The notes under the pieces are model-generated. The model had not been told where the DNA came from. It did not search any database and saw only the letters and a list, made by a program, of their open reading frames with translations. From NCBI RefSeq assembly GCF_016466415.2, contig NZ_CP066771.1, positions 3,348,001-3,412,000 on the forward strand: DNA of 64,000 bases, read 5' to 3'. The position numbers and the translations under genes were made by a program. Positions 19,751-28,790 of the stretch are shown here, piece after piece; positions within the stretch are counted from its first letter, which is position 1; each line of letters opens with the position of its first letter. The stretch is from Ralstonia pickettii. GTDB taxonomy: Bacteria > Pseudomonadota > Gammaproteobacteria > Burkholderiales > Burkholderiaceae.

Positions 19751-20391
19751 ACATGCGATCACCCGCGCCCGTCAAACTGCTCCTCGTCGACGATCACCCG
19801 CTCGTGCGCGATGGCGTGCGCGTGCGGCTGGAAGCCGTGCCGCATTTCGAAGTGGTGGGTGAAGCCGGCGACGCCGAAGCCGCCCTGCAGGCCGCGCGTT
19901 CCTTGGCACCCGATCTGGCACTGATGGACATCGGCATGCGCGGCATGAACGGCATCGCGCTCACCGAGAAGTTCGCCGAAGAATTTCCCGAGATTGCCGT
20001 GCTCGTCCTCTCGATGCACGACAACCTCGAGTACGTGCGACAGGTGATCCGCGCCGGCGCGCGCGGCTACGTGCTCAAGGACGCGCCCGCCAGCGAACTG
20101 GTCGAGGCCATCGACGCCGTGCTGGTCGGCCGCCCGTTCTACAGCGCGCAGCTGGCGATGCGCATGGCCGAGCAGGCCGTCATGCCCACGCCTGTGGAGG
20201 CGCTCACGCCGCGCGAGCGCGACATCCTCGACGGCATCGCCAAGGGCTATGCCAACAAGCGCATCGCCGACGAGCTGGGCTTGTCCGTGCGTACGGTGGA
20301 ATCGCACCGCCTGAACCTCAAGCGCAAACTCGGCATCGAGGGGCAGGCAGAACTGGTGAAGTTTGCGGTGGAGCTGGGAAAGGGCCGTTAG
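19747..20391 (+). CDS. NarL/LuxR-family response regulator
   Basis: A 214-residue regulator. The receiver has VDDHP, phospho-acceptor Asp in ALMDIGMRGMNG, LSMHD and VLKDAP. The C-terminal LuxR helix-turn-helix is LTPRERDILDGIAKGYANKRIADELGLSVRTVESH. It is translated with the upstream kinase (ATGA overlap). Its end overlaps tail-to-tail, by 4 bp, with denD on the other strand. Confidence 0.9.
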   Translation: MNMRSPAPVKLLLVDDHPLVRDGVRVRLEAVPHFEVVGEAGDAEAALQAARSLAPDLALMDIGMRGMNGIALTEKFAEEFPEIAVLVLSMHDNLEYVRQVIRAGARGYVLKDAPASELVEAIDAVLVGRPFYSAQLAMRMAEQAVMPTPVEALTPRERDILDGIAKGYANKRIADELGLSVRTVESHRLNLKRKLGIEGQAELVKFAVELGKGR

Positions 20392-21371
20392 GCGCCCTTC
20401 GCGCTGTCCACGTAATCCCGCACCATCGCTTCGAACGAGGTGTCGCGGCCAAAGCCCAGCGCATCGGCGCGCGCGGTATCGAAGCGCGCCGGCCAGCTTT
20501 GCACGATGGCCTTGATGCGCGCGTCCGGCTCCCAGCGGATGCGCGAGACCGGCGCATCGCCCGCCACCTTGCGCAACGCTTCCACCATCTCGCCCACGCG
20601 CACCGTAATGCCCGGCAGATTCAATGAGCGGCGATTGCCCCATGCCGACGCCGGCAGCGTGTACGCGTGCAGCAGCGAGGCCACGACCTGGCGCGGGGAG
20701 GCGAGCCAAAGCTCAGTCTCGGCTTCCACCGGGCAGATGGCTTCCTCGCCGGCCAGCGGCTCGCGGATGATGCCGCTGGCAAAGCTCGAGGCCGCGCCGT
20801 TCGGTTTGCCCGGGCGTACCGACACCGTGGGGATGCGCACGGCGCGGCCGTCGATGTAGCCCTTGCGCGAATACTCGCCGACCAGGAATTCGCCCATGAG
20901 CTTCTGCACGCCATACGAGGCCTGCGGCGTGGCCGCCGTGTCGTCGGTGACAACGGCCGGCAGTTGGCCACCGAACACTGCCACGGAGCTGGCGAACAGC
21001 ACGCGCGGCGCACGGCCGGTCTTGGTGTGCTGCGCGCGCAGCGCATCGAGCAATGCGCGCGTGCCGTCGAGGTTCACGCGCATGCCGAGGTCGAAATCGG
21101 CTTCCGCGGTGCCGCTCACCACGGCGGCCAGGTGGAACACGCCGCCCACGTTTTCGTCGATCACCTGGGCTATCAGGGCGGGGTCGGAGGCATCGCCGGT
21201 CACGTAGCGCACGCGCGCATCGGCAATCTGACCGGCCACCTGGTCCAGCACGATGAAGGTCTCCACCGGCTGCTCCGTGCCGTCCGCATCCGGCAGGCCC
21301 GGTTGCTGAAGCAGTGCCGCCAGCACGCGCTGGCCCAGGAAACCGGCGCCGCCGGTGATGACGATATTCAT
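20388..21371 (-). CDS. denD: D-erythronate dehydrogenase
   Basis: A 327-residue short-chain epimerase-type dehydrogenase with the NAD motif ITGGAGFLGQRVL, the SSVAVFG strand and the YGVQK catalytic Tyr-Lys pair. RPGKPNGAASSFASGIIREPLAG is typical of DenD. In the tetronate pathway it oxidises D-erythronate to 2-oxo-D-erythronate. It has a strong GGAG site before its ATG and is divergent from the cluster's regulator, while the remaining pathway genes are on the plus strand. Confidence 0.9.
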   Translation of the reverse strand: MNIVITGGAGFLGQRVLAALLQQPGLPDADGTEQPVETFIVLDQVAGQIADARVRYVTGDASDPALIAQVIDENVGGVFHLAAVVSGTAEADFDLGMRVNLDGTRALLDALRAQHTKTGRAPRVLFASSVAVFGGQLPAVVTDDTAATPQASYGVQKLMGEFLVGEYSRKGYIDGRAVRIPTVSVRPGKPNGAASSFASGIIREPLAGEEAICPVEAETELWLASPRQVVASLLHAYTLPASAWGNRRSLNLPGITVRVGEMVEALRKVAGDAPVSRIRWEPDARIKAIVQSWPARFDTARADALGFGRDTSFEAMVRDYVDSAKGA

Positions 21372-21455
21372 GGTGTCTCCTTCTTGCCTGACGTAAGCCG
21401 CCGGGCGTTTTGATGGATGCCTAGGGTAAACAGGGATGAAGCGCTACGACTCAAC

Positions 21456-21471
21456 TTGTATGATGACACGA
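21456..21471. promoter_or_regulatory. Candidate FadR-type operator of the tetronate cluster
   Basis: TTGTATGATGACACGA has the TGT-N6-ACA half-site arrangement seen for FCD-domain GntR regulators. It lies between divergent denD and the regulator gene. It fits auto- and cross-regulation only if the regulator starts at 21505 rather than at the upstream ATG 21436. Confidence 0.4.
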
Positions 21472-21504
21472 CGAATTTACGCTTGCCAAGACATCCCTGC
21501 CACC

Positions 21505-22221
21505 ATGTTTGAACGACTCGACGCCGCGCCCTCCCTGTCCGACCGCGTGGCCCAGACCCTGATGGACAAGATCGACGCGGGCGAACTGCGCCGCGGCGAA
21601 CGCATGCCGTCCGAAACCGTGCTCGGGCAGGAATTCGGTGTGAGCCGAACCGTGATCCGCGAGGCCATCTCGCGTCTGCGCCACGAAGGCGTGGTCGAAG
21701 CGCGCCAGGGCAGCGGTGTGTACGTCACCCAGCAGGCCGGCCTCAAGCCGCTGCGGATCGACGCGGCGCAAGCCGGCTCGATCGATGCCGTGCTGCACAT
21801 CATCGAACTGCGCCGCGCGCTGGAGGCTGAAGGCGCCGCCCTCGCGGCCCAGCGCCGCACCGACGCCGAGATGATCGAGATCGACGCCGCACTCGACAGC
21901 ATCGACGCTGCGGTGGCGGCCGGCGGTGACGGCGTGACCGAAGACCTGCGTTTTCACCGCGCCATCGCGGCCGCCAGCGGCAATCCGTTCCTCGTGCAGG
22001 CACTCGGCTTCTTCAGCCAATACCTGGAGGAAGCGATCGGCGTGACGCGCAGCAACGAAGCGCGCCGGGAAGATTTCGCCCGCCAGGTCCGCGACGAGCA
22101 CCGCGCGATGGTCGAAGCGATTCGCCACCGCGACGCACTCGCTGCACGCAATGCCGCGCAGACCCACATGTCCAATGCCGCACGTCGCTTGGCCGAGGGC
22201 CGCGATGCAGCGCAAGACTGA
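21505..22221 (+). CDS. FadR-subfamily GntR transcriptional regulator of the tetronate cluster
   Basis: A 238-residue regulator. The N-terminal winged helix contains ELRRGERMPSETVLGQEFGVSRTVIREAISRLRHEG (about residues 25-62). An FCD ligand domain follows (IELRRALEAEGAALAA, RFHRAIAAASGNPFLV, DEHRAMVEAIRHRD), whose Asp/His residues usually coordinate a metal and a carboxylate ligand. Its place between denD and ltnD points to tetronate-responsive repression. The start at 21505 (MFERLDAAPSLSDRV) is chosen on family resemblance; an in-frame ATG at 21436 is possible. Confidence 0.87.
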   Translation: MFERLDAAPSLSDRVAQTLMDKIDAGELRRGERMPSETVLGQEFGVSRTVIREAISRLRHEGVVEARQGSGVYVTQQAGLKPLRIDAAQAGSIDAVLHIIELRRALEAEGAALAAQRRTDAEMIEIDAALDSIDAAVAAGGDGVTEDLRFHRAIAAASGNPFLVQALGFFSQYLEEAIGVTRSNEARREDFARQVRDEHRAMVEAIRHRDALAARNAAQTHMSNAARRLAEGRDAAQD

Positions 22222-22236
22222 TTTCAGGAGCCATTC

Positions 22237-23148
22237 ATGACGCAATCGGCGGCTGACCGGAAGGTTGGCGTGATCGGACTCGGCGCCATGGGTCTGGGCA
22301 TTGCCAAGACCCTGCGTAATCACGGCTACACCGTGTATGCCTGCGATGCGCGCCCGGGCGCCGCTGCAGATTTCGCCAAGGAAGGCGGCGTGGCCTGTGC
22401 AACGCCTGCCGAGGTGGCAGCGGGTGTGGACGTGGTGGTCTCGGTGGTGGTCAACGCTGCGCAGACGGAAGCCGTGTTGTTCGGCGAGGCAGGCGCAGCG
22501 GGCGCCATGCGACGGGGCAGCACGTTCGTCATGTGTTCAACGGTGGACCCGAACTGGTCGATAGCGCTGGAGGCGCGTCTCGCGCAGCAGGGCATTCTGT
22601 ACGTGGATGGCCCTATCTCCGGTGGCGCTGCCAAGGCCGCCTCGGGCCAGATGACCATGATGACCTCGGCCACGCCCGAGGCGTATGCGGCGGCGGGCGA
22701 CGTGCTCGATGCCATGGCTGGCAAGGTCTATCGCCTGGGCGACAAGGCGGGCGCGGGCAGCAAGGTCAAGATCATCAACCAGCTGCTGGCCGGCGTGCAC
22801 ATCGCCGCGGCCGCCGAAGCCATGGCCCTGGGCCTGCGCGAAGGCGTGGCAGCGGACGCGCTGTACGAAGTCATCACCCATAGCGCGGGCAACAGCTGGA
22901 TGTTCGAAAACCGCATGGCCCACGTGCTGGCCGGCGACTACACGCCGCTGTCCGCCGTCGACATCTTCGTCAAGGATCTGGGGCTCGTGCTCGATACCGC
23001 GCGCGCGAGCAAATTCCCGCTGCCACTGGCGGCCACCGCGCACCAGATGTTCATGCAGGCGTCCACCGCCGGCTACGCCCGTGAAGACGACTCCGCCGTG
23101 ATCAAGATCTTCCCGGGGATCTCGTTGCCGGAGGGCCAACCGAAATGA
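22237..23148 (+). CDS. ltnD: L-threonate dehydrogenase
   Basis: A 303-residue beta-hydroxyacid dehydrogenase with the NAD motif GVIGLGAMGLGIAKTL, the substrate-binding GPISGGAAKAASGQM and the catalytic Lys region GSKVKIINQLLAGVH. In the characterised tetronate pathway LtnD oxidises L-threonate to 2-oxo-L-erythronate. CAGGAG lies 6 bp before the ATG and its stop overlaps otnK by 4 bp. Confidence 0.9.
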   Translation: MTQSAADRKVGVIGLGAMGLGIAKTLRNHGYTVYACDARPGAAADFAKEGGVACATPAEVAAGVDVVVSVVVNAAQTEAVLFGEAGAAGAMRRGSTFVMCSTVDPNWSIALEARLAQQGILYVDGPISGGAAKAASGQMTMMTSATPEAYAAAGDVLDAMAGKVYRLGDKAGAGSKVKIINQLLAGVHIAAAAEAMALGLREGVAADALYEVITHSAGNSWMFENRMAHVLAGDYTPLSAVDIFVKDLGLVLDTARASKFPLPLAATAHQMFMQASTAGYAREDDSAVIKIFPGISLPEGQPK

Positions 23149-24458
23149 GCGCAGCGCCCACGTCCCGCCCGGTCCTCGGTTGCATCGCCGATGACTTCAC
23201 CGGTGCGACCGACCTTGCCAACATGCTCGTGCGCGCCGACATGCGCACGGTGCAGACCATCGGTGTGCCGCAGGCCGGCGCCGGGGCCATCGCGGCGGAT
23301 GCCGACGCCATCGTCGTTGCGCTCAAGTCGCGCACGATTGCCGCGGCCGATGCCGTCGCGCAGTCGTTGGCTGCACTGCACTGGCTGCGCGCGCAAGGCT
23401 GTTCGCGCTTCTTCTTCAAGTACTGCTCGACCTTCGATTCCACCGACGCCGGCAACATCGGGCCTGTGGCCGAGGCGTTGATGGCCGAACTGGGTACGGA
23501 TTTCACATTGGCCTGCCCCGCCTTTCCCGAGAACGGCCGCACGATCTTCCGTGGCCATCTGTTCGTGGGCGACGTGCTGCTCAACGCGTCGGGCATGGAG
23601 CACCATCCGTTGACGCCGATGCGCGATCCGAATCTCGTGCCGGTGCTGGCTCGCCAGAGTGCGAGCAAAGTCGGCCTGCTGCGTTACGACACCATCATGC
23701 GCGGCGCACAGGCCGCTCGCGATCGGGCCCAGCAATTGCGCGCCGACGGCGTGAAGCTGGCAATTGCCGATGCCATTTCGAACGACGACCTCATCGTGCT
23801 GGGCGAGGCATTTGCCGATCTACCGCTGCTCACCGGCGGCTCGGGCCTGGCGCTTGGCCTGCCGGCGCAATATCGCCGCGCGGGGCTGATCACCGCGCAC
23901 GGCAACGCGGCGCAACTGCCGATCGTGGCCGATTCGGCGATCGTGCTGTCGGGCAGCTGTTCACGTGCGACGAACGCGCAGGTGGCGCACTGGCGTGCAT
24001 CGCGTCCGGCGTTCCAGGTGGATCCGCTGGCGCTGGCCGAAGGCAAACCGGTGGTGGTCGAGGCGCTTGATTTCGTGCACCGCCATGCAGGTCAGACGGT
24101 GCTGGTATACGCCACCAGTGCTCCGGAGCAAGTGGCTCGCGTGCAGCAGACGCTGGGCGTTGAGCGCGCGGGCAAGTTGGTGGAAGACGCACTGGGCCGC
24201 ATCGCCCGCACGCTGTATGCCGATGGCGTGCGCCGCTTCGTGGTGGCTGGCGGCGAGACCTCGGGCGCGGTGGTGCAGGCGCTCGATGTGCGTGCGCTGC
24301 GCATCGGTCCGCAGATCGACCCCGGTGTGCCCTGGACCGCCACCATCGATAGCGATCCGCTTGCGCTGGCATTGAAGTCCGGCAACTTCGGCACGGTGGA
24401 TTTCTTCGAGAAGGCGCTCGCGCAACTGGCGCACGCAACCACGGAGCCGATCGCATGA
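23145..24458 (+). CDS. otnK: 3-oxo-tetronate kinase
   Basis: A 437-residue four-carbon acid sugar kinase (formerly DUF1537). The N-terminal substrate domain starts GCIADDFTGATDLANML and includes the FFFKYCSTFDSTDAGNIGP signature. The C-terminal nucleotide domain has VLSGSCSRATNAQ and RRFVVAGGETSGAVVQAL. It phosphorylates 3-oxo-tetronate at O4. Coupled by 4-bp overlaps to both ltnD and otnC. Confidence 0.9.
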   Translation: MSAAPTSRPVLGCIADDFTGATDLANMLVRADMRTVQTIGVPQAGAGAIAADADAIVVALKSRTIAAADAVAQSLAALHWLRAQGCSRFFFKYCSTFDSTDAGNIGPVAEALMAELGTDFTLACPAFPENGRTIFRGHLFVGDVLLNASGMEHHPLTPMRDPNLVPVLARQSASKVGLLRYDTIMRGAQAARDRAQQLRADGVKLAIADAISNDDLIVLGEAFADLPLLTGGSGLALGLPAQYRRAGLITAHGNAAQLPIVADSAIVLSGSCSRATNAQVAHWRASRPAFQVDPLALAEGKPVVVEALDFVHRHAGQTVLVYATSAPEQVARVQQTLGVERAGKLVEDALGRIARTLYADGVRRFVVAGGETSGAVVQALDVRALRIGPQIDPGVPWTATIDSDPLALALKSGNFGTVDFFEKALAQLAHATTEPIA

Positions 24459-25099
24459 CCACCACGAACGAAAGCGCGCTACGTGAAGAGATCACCCGCG
24501 TCGGACAGAGCCTGTATGCGCGCGGTTACACCGTCGGCACGGCAGGCAACATCAGCGCGCGCCTGCCTGACGGCTGGCTCATCACGCCCACCGATGCCTG
24601 CCTCGGCACGCTGGACCCGGCACGTATCGCCAAGGTGCTCGCTACGGGCGAGTGGGTCGCAGGCGACAAGCCGTCGAAAACGCTGGCCCTGCATCGCGGC
24701 ATCTACGACCGCAATGCGGAGGCGCATGCCGTGGTGCACACGCATTCGACGCATCTCGTAGCGCTCACGCTGGCGGGCGTCTGGCACGAAGCCGACGTGC
24801 TGCCGCCCATTACGCCGTACTACGTGATGAAGGTCGGCCACGTGCCGCTTATCGCGTATCGGCGACCGGGCCATCCGGATGTAGCCGCGCGGATTGCCGC
24901 GCTGGCCAATGATGTGCGCGCCGTGCTGCTCGACCGGCTGGGGCCCGTGGTGTGGCACGGCTCGGTGTCGTCTGCGGCTTACGCGCTGGAAGAACTGGAA
25001 GAAACCGCACGGCTTTGGTTGATGACCGAACCCAAGCCGGCGCCGCTGTCCGACGCGCAGATCGACGAACTGCGCCAGACGTTCGGGGCCCGTTGGTAG
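24455..25099 (+). CDS. otnC: 3-oxo-tetronate 4-phosphate decarboxylase (class II aldolase family)
   Basis: A 214-residue class II aldolase/adducin-fold enzyme. TAGNISARLPDGWLITPT is the phosphate-binding segment; the metal-binding His residues are in VVHTHSTHLVALTLAG and the downstream VWHGSVSSAAYALEELEE. In this context it decarboxylates 3-oxo-4-phosphotetronate to dihydroxyacetone phosphate and CO2. It is the last gene of the overlapping ltnD-otnK-otnC block. Confidence 0.9.
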   Translation: MTTTNESALREEITRVGQSLYARGYTVGTAGNISARLPDGWLITPTDACLGTLDPARIAKVLATGEWVAGDKPSKTLALHRGIYDRNAEAHAVVHTHSTHLVALTLAGVWHEADVLPPITPYYVMKVGHVPLIAYRRPGHPDVAARIAALANDVRAVLLDRLGPVVWHGSVSSAAYALEELEETARLWLMTEPKPAPLSDAQIDELRQTFGARW

Positions 25100-25164
25100 A
25101 GCAACCGGCAGCAGATCGGTAGTGCCCGCCGCTCGGCCCATATAACACCTACACCGGAGACAAA

Positions 25165-26490
25165 ATGAACACCTCGACCGCCACCACGGCGGCGTTGCCT
25201 TCGCACGCCGTTTCAAAAGAGGACAGTGTCTACGCGCGCGTGTCGCGCCGCATCGTCCCGCTCATCATGCTCTGCTACGTGGTCGCGTACCTCGACCGCG
25301 TGAACGTCGGGTTTGCGAAGCTGCAGATGTCGCAGGCGCTGAATTTTTCCGAGACGGTGTACGGGCTGGGCGCCGGCATCTTCTTCCTCGGCTATTTTCT
25401 CTTCGAGGTGCCGAGCAACCTGCTGATGAACAAGATCGGCGCGCGTATTTGGATCGCGCGGATCATGATCACGTGGGGTTTGATCTCGGGCGCGTTTGCA
25501 TTTGTGCAGACGCCCACGCAGTTCTACGCGATGCGCTTCCTCCTGGGCTTGGCGGAAGCGGGTTTCTACCCCGGCATCATCCTGTACCTGACGTACTGGT
25601 ATCCGTCGCATCGCCGCGCGCGCATCGTGGCGATGTTCATGGCGGCCATTCCCATCTCGGGCATCTTCGGCAACCCGCTGTCGGGCTGGATCATGAGTGC
25701 GTTTCACGGAGCGGGCGCAGCCGGCGGCTGGCAGGGCTGGCAGTGGATGTTCGTGATCGAAGCCATCCCTGCCGTGCTCGTTGGGCTGCTGGTGCTCTGG
25801 AAGTTCGATGACAGCATCCGCAAGGCCAAATGGCTGTCGGAAGACGAAAAGCAGATCCTCGAAGCCAACATTGCGGCCGACAACAAAGGCAAGACCGAGC
25901 ACCCCGGCATCGGCAAGGTGTTCTCCGATCCGCGCGTGTGGATGATGAGCCTGATCTACTTCGCCTTCGTCATGGGCCAGTATGGGCTGACGTTCTGGAT
26001 GCCGACGCTCGTGAAGAGCGCCGGCGTGAAAGACACCTTCATGGTGGGCATGCTCTCCGCCATTCCGTATGTATGTGCGGCGATCACCATGGTGCTGATC
26101 GGCCGCAGCGCCGATGCACGCCGCGAGCGCCGCTGGCACCTGGTTGTGCCGGCGCTGATGGGCGCAGTCGGTTTTGCCGTGGTGGCAATGGCGGGTCACA
26201 ACGTGGCCCTGTCGATCGTGTTCCTGTCTTTGGCCGCCGCGGGCGTGCTGACGTGCGCGCCGCTGTTCTGGTCGCTGCCGACGGCGTTCCTGCAAGGCAC
26301 CGCTGCTGCGGCCGGCATCGCGGCCATCAACTCGGTCGGCAACTTGGCCGGCTTCGTGAGCCCCTATATGATCGGTGCGCTCAAGGACATGACGGGCAGC
26401 ACATCTGCCGGCATGTACGCGCTGGCGGGCGTGCTGGTGCTCGGCTGCATTGCCGTGTTGCGCACGCCGCCGAAGCTGGTCAATAAATAA
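25165..26490 (+). CDS. MFS transporter (anion:cation symporter type), probable tetronate permease
   Basis: A 441-residue protein with 12 predicted membrane helices. The ACS-family signatures are visible: [14 protein letters not shown] in the first helix-loop, [15 protein letters not shown], and [22 protein letters not shown]. Such transporters import small organic anions with protons. Position between otnC and otnI makes a tetronate substrate likely, though not proven. CGGAGA lies before the ATG. Confidence 0.88.
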   Translation: MNTSTATTAALPSHAVSKEDSVYARVSRRIVPLIMLCYVVAYLDRVNVGFAKLQMSQALNFSETVYGLGAGIFFLGYFLFEVPSNLLMNKIGARIWIARIMITWGLISGAFAFVQTPTQFYAMRFLLGLAEAGFYPGIILYLTYWYPSHRRARIVAMFMAAIPISGIFGNPLSGWIMSAFHGAGAAGGWQGWQWMFVIEAIPAVLVGLLVLWKFDDSIRKAKWLSEDEKQILEANIAADNKGKTEHPGIGKVFSDPRVWMMSLIYFAFVMGQYGLTFWMPTLVKSAGVKDTFMVGMLSAIPYVCAAITMVLIGRSADARRERRWHLVVPALMGAVGFAVVAMAGHNVALSIVFLSLAAAGVLTCAPLFWSLPTAFLQGTAAAAGIAAINSVGNLAGFVSPYMIGALKDMTGSTSAGMYALAGVLVLGCIAVLRTPPKLVNK

Positions 26491-26513
26491 GCAATCGTAT
26501 TCAGAGGTCTGTC

Positions 26514-27302
26514 ATGCCGCGCTTTGCCGCAAACCTGTCCATGATGTACCAGGAGCACGCATTCCTCGACCGCTTTGCCGCTGCGGCAAAGGATGGCTTC
26601 GAGGGCGTGGAGTTCCTTTTTCCCTACGACTTCGACAAGGCCGATATCCGGGCGCGTCTTGACGACGCAGGTCTCACGCAGGCGCTGTTCAATGCGCCGC
26701 CGGGCGACTGGGCTGGCGGCGAGCGTGGCATCGCCTCGCTGCCCGGTCGCGAAGAGGAGTTCAAGCGCGGCATAGCGACAGCGCTGGAGTATGCGCAGGT
26801 GCTCGGCAACACGCGCCTGCACGTGATGGCGGGCCTGCTGCCCGCGGGTGCAGACCGCGCACGCCATCACGCCACCTACGTGAGCAACGTCGCCTACGCT
26901 GCGCACGAGGCCGCCGGCGCGGGCGTCACCATCGTGCTGGAACCCATCAACACGCGCGACATGCCGGGCTTCTTCCTCACGCACCAGGCGCAGGCGCATG
27001 CGGTGTGCAAGGAAGTCGGCGCGACGAACGTCAAGGTGCAGTTCGACCTGTACCACGCGCAGATCATGGAGGGCGATCTGTCGGTCAAACTCAAGCAGTA
27101 CGTCGAGGGCGTGGGCCACGTGCAGATTGCCGGCGTGCCCGATCGCCACGAACCAGACGAAGGGGAACTGAACTATCCGCACCTCTTTGCATTGCTCGAT
27201 GCGCTCGGCTACAACGGCTGGGTCGGCTGCGAATATCGGCCGTGTGCCGGCACCAGCGAAGGGCTCGGCTGGCTCAAGCGCTGGTGCGAAGGCCAACGCT
27301 GA
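26514..27302 (+). CDS. otnI: 2-oxo-tetronate isomerase (hydroxypyruvate isomerase family)
   Basis: A 262-residue TIM-barrel isomerase. The family blocks [58 protein letters not shown] and GWVGCEYRP carry the Glu/Asp/His metal ligands. The distant homologue Hyi isomerises hydroxypyruvate; in the tetronate cluster OtnI moves the oxo group from C2 to C3, linking DenD and LtnD to OtnK. It closes the operon and is followed by a strong terminator. Confidence 0.9.
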   Translation: MPRFAANLSMMYQEHAFLDRFAAAAKDGFEGVEFLFPYDFDKADIRARLDDAGLTQALFNAPPGDWAGGERGIASLPGREEEFKRGIATALEYAQVLGNTRLHVMAGLLPAGADRARHHATYVSNVAYAAHEAAGAGVTIVLEPINTRDMPGFFLTHQAQAHAVCKEVGATNVKVQFDLYHAQIMEGDLSVKLKQYVEGVGHVQIAGVPDRHEPDEGELNYPHLFALLDALGYNGWVGCEYRPCAGTSEGLGWLKRWCEGQR

Positions 27303-27320
27303 TCGGCTCGCCTTCAAACA

Positions 27321-27363
27321 AAGACGGCCGGAGCTGCATGCGCAGTCCGGCCGTTGTCTTTTG
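27321..27363 (+). terminator. Intrinsic terminator of the otn operon
   Basis: ACGGCCGGA (27324-27332) pairs with TCCGGCCGT (27346-27354), with an inner CTGC/GCAG extension, followed by TGTCTTTT. It separates otnI from the convergent DUF3617 gene. Confidence 0.88.
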
Positions 27364-27375
27364 GGGCGGCGTCGC

Positions 27376-27837
27376 TTAGGACTTGCAGGCGCCGATGTAG
27401 CGGCCCTGGTAGTGGAAGCCGCTCTTCATTGGCCCGAACTGCGGATGCTGGTACTGACCACTGCCGCTGATGTTGTACGACGTCGGCGTGAGCGGCCCGC
27501 TGGCTTCCAGCACGCCCTTGCCGCCCTGCGGGTCTTCGCACGACAGCGTGACCTTGAGCGTGCCCAGCGTGTAGTTCCAGCGCGTGAGCTTACAGCCTTG
27601 CTGATCACGGCGGATGGAACGCTCGAACATGGCGCGCACGTCGCTGGCGTCGTTGGCGCTCAGGCAACCGCGTTCAGGGCGGCTCGGCACTTGGCGGCCT
27701 TGCTCGTCAAAGTGCGGCAACGGCTTGCCGTTCAGCGTCGCGCTCGTCGTGCTTTCCCACAAACCTGGCGTGACTTCCTGCGCGTGCGCGCCCAACGTCA
27801 GTCCAGCCAGCAGTACACCGCTGTGCCACAGCTTCAT
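27376..27837 (-). CDS. DUF3617 family secreted protein
   Basis: A 153-residue protein with a signal peptide (cut after AHA, residue 19). The mature part begins QEVTPGLWESTT, the usual start of DUF3617 proteins, and contains four cysteines (in RGCLS, QGCKL, LSCED and GACKS) likely paired in the periplasm. Function is unknown. AAGGA precedes the ATG at 27837. Confidence 0.85.
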   Translation of the reverse strand: MKLWHSGVLLAGLTLGAHAQEVTPGLWESTTSATLNGKPLPHFDEQGRQVPSRPERGCLSANDASDVRAMFERSIRRDQQGCKLTRWNYTLGTLKVTLSCEDPQGGKGVLEASGPLTPTSYNISGSGQYQHPQFGPMKSGFHYQGRYIGACKS

Positions 27838-27947
27838 ATTGAATTCCTTGATGGGGCGAGATCACGCACGGCCCCATCGCGGCCCGGCACGAGCGGCGAT
27901 GGGGTCGGCGGTCAGGGATGTGCGATACGCGGCGTATGGATCTGGGC

Positions 27948-28790
27948 TCAGACGCCCAGGCGCACCGGTTCCTTGGCCAGCGAACGCGACGTCGGCATGT
28001 GGCCGTACGACGGCAGTTCGGTCTTGCGGGTCGCGGCTTCGAGCTGCAGGCCGATCGCGTCGGCGGTATGCATGGCCGTTGCGGCGCCAGTGCCGGCCAC
28101 GAGCCGATAGCCGCCGCCGCGCACGGTCTGGATCAGGCCGTCGCAAGGCGTACCGGCCAGCGCCACGCGCAGCTTGCGCACGTGCACATCGACCGTGCGC
28201 TCACCCACGAAGACATGGTTGCCCCACACGCGGTCCAGTAGCTGCGTGCGCGAGTGCACGCGTTGCGGATGCGCGACGAGAAAGTGCAGCAGGCGGAATT
28301 CCAGCGGGCTGAGCGCAATGGCGCGGGGGCCGGTTTCGGTTTGCGCAGTCACACCCAGCGTGAGCGGATCAAGGCGCAGGCCGTTGACCTGCAGGATGTC
28401 GTCGCCATGCTGGTGCGGCGCGCGGCGGCGCAGCACAGCGCGAATGCGGGCGTGCAGCTCGCCGGTGTCGCACGGCTTGACGACGTAGTCGTCGGCACCG
28501 GCGTCAAGCGCGGCAATCTTGGCGCGCGCATCGCCATGACGGGACAGCACGATGACCGGCAGGCCGCGCGTCTGCATGTTGGCGCGCAAGGCCAGCAGCA
28601 TGTCGATCGACTCGCGCTCGGGCCACGTCCACTCCATCAGGAGCAGCTCCGGCATGGCGGCCAGTATCGCAGCCTGCGCCTGGCCCGGATGGCTGACCCG
28701 TTGAACATCGTGTCCACCATCACGCAGGGAAAACGACAGACGCTCCCCCTCTGCCTGGTCGTGTTCGACCAGCAAGATCTGAATACCCAC
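27948..28790 (-). CDS. PhoB/OmpR-like regulator with degenerate receiver (Asp to Glu)
   Basis: A 280-residue protein with an OmpR-type receiver (residues 1-120) and winged-helix effector (about 135-235: LSPLEFRLLHFLVAHPQRVHSRTQLLDRVWG, RTVDVHVRKLR, TVRGGGYRL). Aligned with PhoB, the phospho-acceptor position in PELLLMEWTWP is Glu instead of Asp, and the acidic pair reads VEHD rather than VEDE. The switch Ser (VLSRH) and Lys (VVKPC) remain. Glu at this site often mimics the phosphorylated state, so it may be permanently active. A 40-residue tail follows the effector. No kinase gene is adjacent. The GTG start at 28790 has GGGAGG 9 bases upstream. Confidence 0.82.
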   Translation of the reverse strand: MGIQILLVEHDQAEGERLSFSLRDGGHDVQRVSHPGQAQAAILAAMPELLLMEWTWPERESIDMLLALRANMQTRGLPVIVLSRHGDARAKIAALDAGADDYVVKPCDTGELHARIRAVLRRRAPHQHGDDILQVNGLRLDPLTLGVTAQTETGPRAIALSPLEFRLLHFLVAHPQRVHSRTQLLDRVWGNHVFVGERTVDVHVRKLRVALAGTPCDGLIQTVRGGGYRLVAGTGAATAMHTADAIGLQLEAATRKTELPSYGHMPTSRSLAKEPVRLGV

